A DNA stretch of 64,000 nt, from assembly GCA_030710605.1 (NCBI GenBank), contig CP092871.1, forward strand, positions 68,964,377 through 69,028,376. The letters are read 5' to 3'. The first letter of the stretch is position 1; the number at the start of each line of letters is the position of its first letter. The stretch comes from Cordylochernes scorpioides (taxonomy: Eukaryota; Arthropoda; Arachnida; Pseudoscorpiones; Chernetidae). The notes under the pieces are model-generated. The model was not told the origin of the DNA and did no database searches. It saw nothing but the letters and a program-made list of their open reading frames with translations. The translations under genes were made by a program, and so were the position numbers. Below, piece after piece: positions 61,610 to 64,000 of the stretch.

Positions 61610-63240
61610 ATTTATGAATTACTCTATTTTGCAAACACAAATATATATTATAATGTAATAAAATATATAAATAAATATGAACAAATTTATTTATTAAAAT
61701 AATAATATATTTTTGTAAAAATATTATAGCTTTTTTTATATACTAGTTTAAAATTTGAGTGAAAGGTCTTTTTTTTTTTAAATAGAATTTTATAAATTAT
61801 TCTTCCTGGAAATGTTTGTTTTTATTTGTACATGGAAGATTTTAGAAGTAACATATCATATTTATTCTTTTTATTTCTTAAATTGTGATTAAAGAGAGTA
61901 AATATATTTTGACTTTTTCAAATCTCACAGAAAATATATAGACATAAAAGTTGTTATATCACGCAGATATGTGTTATGCATTTATTATTTTAAAATAATA
62001 TTAAAATTTTTATTTATCACAGTTTTTTGTTTATATTTTAAATCAATTTTGTATCAATATATACCTTTAAAAAAGAATTCTAAAAATATTGAGAATATAG
62101 CAAAATTGCAGTTACTTGTGGTTAAATTGAGCCTAGACAAGTCCAAGCCAGAAAAAGGGGAAATTTTATTGTTTTATGCTTGAAATGGTGGCCCACAATA
62201 CGTGCCCCATTGTGTCGGCGTGGGCGGAAGCGAGCCTTCCAATTCTATGGGACGCAGACGAAAGTAAAAGGCCTTCTCTCGACTCGTAGAAATAATTTGA
62301 ATGGAACGTTGAATATGGTGCTTTCTTTGTGACCTAAAGATAAATTAATTTAAAATGTGAAATATTCATTTATGTTTATAACTACATTTTAATATAATTA
62401 ATTTAAAATGTGAAATATTCAGCTATGTTTATAACCTTTTAAATGAATTATTCATTTTAACTAATATATTTTTAAAAATAAGTATTTTCATTTTATAGTT
62501 GTTTATTCACTGATATAGACATTTGGTTTATCAAAAGTTATTTTAAAAAATATATTTTAAAAATAATAGACACAATTCGTCCTGGTTTAATAACCCTTTT
62601 AAATTAATATATTTTATTTATATTAAAATGATATATCAATATTATCATGCAAGAACGCATATAATTTAAATTCTATTTGAAAATAAATTTGTATCTATTT
62701 TTTTATATTTTTGTAGTTGCTGCATTTTCTAATGTCTTTATAAATTGTCGAGAGTAGGATATAATTTGCCAGCCCCCTAAATCGACTAACACAAATTCCA
62801 TAAAAAGGCAATTTAGAAGCAGCGCCACTGGCGATATTAAAATGTGTGCAGACCACTTTAAAATCTAATTTAAATAAAAAGCGCAAATCGTTTTAGAAGT
62901 GCTGCCAATTTAAGAACATTTGAACATATTATTTTAATTGCGGTACAAAATGTGAAATTAACATAAAATCTTAACTTTCACTTGTTAATTTGATGCCCTA
63001 AATATACATTTTGTTAGATATTAAACTCAATGAGTTTATTAAAAATTTCGTCTGTTATATTCACACACACACACAAATAATATTCAGTATTAATTTTAAG
63101 ATATAAGATATTTTTTTGAAGTAAAATAAATATTTTTAAAATATGAAATTGGCTATTTTTATATTTTGTAAAGGCTTATACATATCGAATTAATATATAT
63201 ATTTTTAAAAATACATCGAACATTCATCTTTTTAAAAAAT
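61610..63240. other. AT-rich stretch with one GC-richer island
   Basis: 62174-62290 is GC-rich and holds a plus frame from ATG (62185) MVAHNTCPIVSAWAEASLPI to TAG (about 62288), 34 codons, ending as the island ends. No splice acceptor is obvious. The rest is AT-rich and without a gene. Confidence 0.35.
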
Positions 63241-63247
63241 TAACGAT

Positions 63248-63478
63248 ATATAGGTTTTAACTTTTAATTAAACAATTTAAATTTATATTTAGACATTTTT
63301 CATTTTATATTATTAGACACATCGAATTTTTATTTAAAAGTCGATGTGTCTAAATTAAAATGAAAAATGTCTAAATTAAAATTGAAAATGTCTAAATAAA
63401 AATGAAAGTGTCTAAATTAAAATGAAAAATGTCTAAATATAAATTAAAATTGTCTAATTAAAAGTTAAAAACCTATAT
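63248..63478. repeat. palindromic element with repeated right arm
   Basis: Left end TATAGGTTTTAACTTTTAAT and right end ATTAAAAGTTAAAAACCTATA are inverted. The central hairpin is AGACACATCGA...TCGATGTGTCT (63313-63350). The right arm repeats a 20-bp unit (AAATTAAAATGAAAAATGTC) about four times. It looks like a MITE that has expanded one arm. Confidence 0.65.
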
Positions 63479-63807
63479 AAGAGAAACAATAATGTGTATT
63501 TTGAAAAATATCTTCTTTAAAAATAAAGTAACAAAAAATATGTGTACACTTACTTTTATTTAAATATAGCTAGTAAAATGATTTCCAATTCGAAACGCCA
63601 TATTATAATCTTTCTTCATTTGATATTTCTCCAATTACATGTCTTGAATTTGAAATCCTTTACATCCATGACCTATAAATGTGGTCAGATTAGTTTAATT
63701 ACACCTAATCAATGTGACACACAGTTTGATTAACAATTCGTGTCTAAAATTCTTCCGTATGAAATATCCCTCATCTATATATATATCCTTAACATTATTA
63801 ATATTAA

Positions 63808-63985
63808 GAGAAAAAAAAACATCTCCTTGTCGTGTAACTGAAATTTTCTGATAATATCGTAATAAATATCAATTATTTGTTGATTTTTAATTATTCCAGA
63901 ATTGGCCAAATACCTATTCTTGATTAATCAAGAAAAGCTAACCATGTACACGTTGCACGATAAAGAGATGCCTTTTTTTCTTAAT
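63808..63985. mobile_element. PLE-tail hairpin element, second copy
   Basis: Inverted ends (AAAAAAACATCTCCTTGTCGTG and CACGATAAAGAGATGCC-like) bracket TGATTTTTAATTATTCCAG and CTTGATTAATCAAGAAAAGC. The hammerhead core is absent, replaced by a junction after CCATGTACACG. Compare 13677-13825. Confidence 0.55.
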
Positions 63986-64000
63986 TTATGTACCTTATCC

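Overview
The window is AT-rich animal DNA, almost certainly an invertebrate and perhaps an arthropod. Evidence: a Jockey-clade LINE, Ty3/Gypsy and mariner sequences, Penelope-like hammerhead motifs, tRNA-derived SINEs, a U6 snRNA-derived insertion, no compact gene spacing, and a 100-N assembly gap at 57035-57134. I cannot name the species. No complete host protein gene is visible. The window is a nest of transposable elements, their fragments and tandem repeats, with a few GC-richer islands that could be single host exons.

Layout. 1-10 kb: MITE-like repeats, a degenerate Penelope-like (PLE) tail, a ~165-bp tandem repeat, and a GC-rich island at 8.9-9.07 kb that could hold a minus-strand signal-peptide first exon. 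10-20 kb: a decayed PLE (RT and GIY-YIG endonuclease remnants), a mariner 3' half inside a foldback repeat, Tigger-like MITEs, and 118-bp and 190-bp tandem repeats. 20-30 kb: a 300-bp palindrome around a 22-bp array, a ~75-bp tandem repeat, 3' fragments of a LINE family, and a non-autonomous Helitron carrying a 1.4-kb minisatellite. 30-36 kb: a Ty3/Gypsy element with both LTRs and a 5-bp target duplication. 36-41 kb: LINE tails, a mariner 5' half, and PLE ends with hammerhead motifs. 41.2-45.2 kb: a full-length Jockey-type LINE with both ORFs intact and a 13-bp target duplication. 46.7-49.7 kb: a young LTR element with no protease, RT or integrase that carries a haspin-like protein kinase. 50-56 kb: SINEs, MITEs and a head-to-head U6 snRNA insertion with a 15-bp target duplication. 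56-64 kb: mostly AT-rich sequence with a mariner scrap, MITEs and a large palindrome.

How the parts relate. The autonomous elements (LINE; Gypsy with a gag frameshift) could supply enzymes for the passengers. SINE and U6 insertions look LINE-mobilised. The kinase element has LTRs, a primer-binding site and a polypurine tract but no enzymes, so it must borrow reverse transcriptase and integrase. The Penelope-like remnants recur as tails with hammerhead ribozyme cores in several states of decay.

The strongest candidate for something new is the kinase-bearing LTR element at 46703-49730. Its two LTRs are identical by eye, so the insertion is recent.
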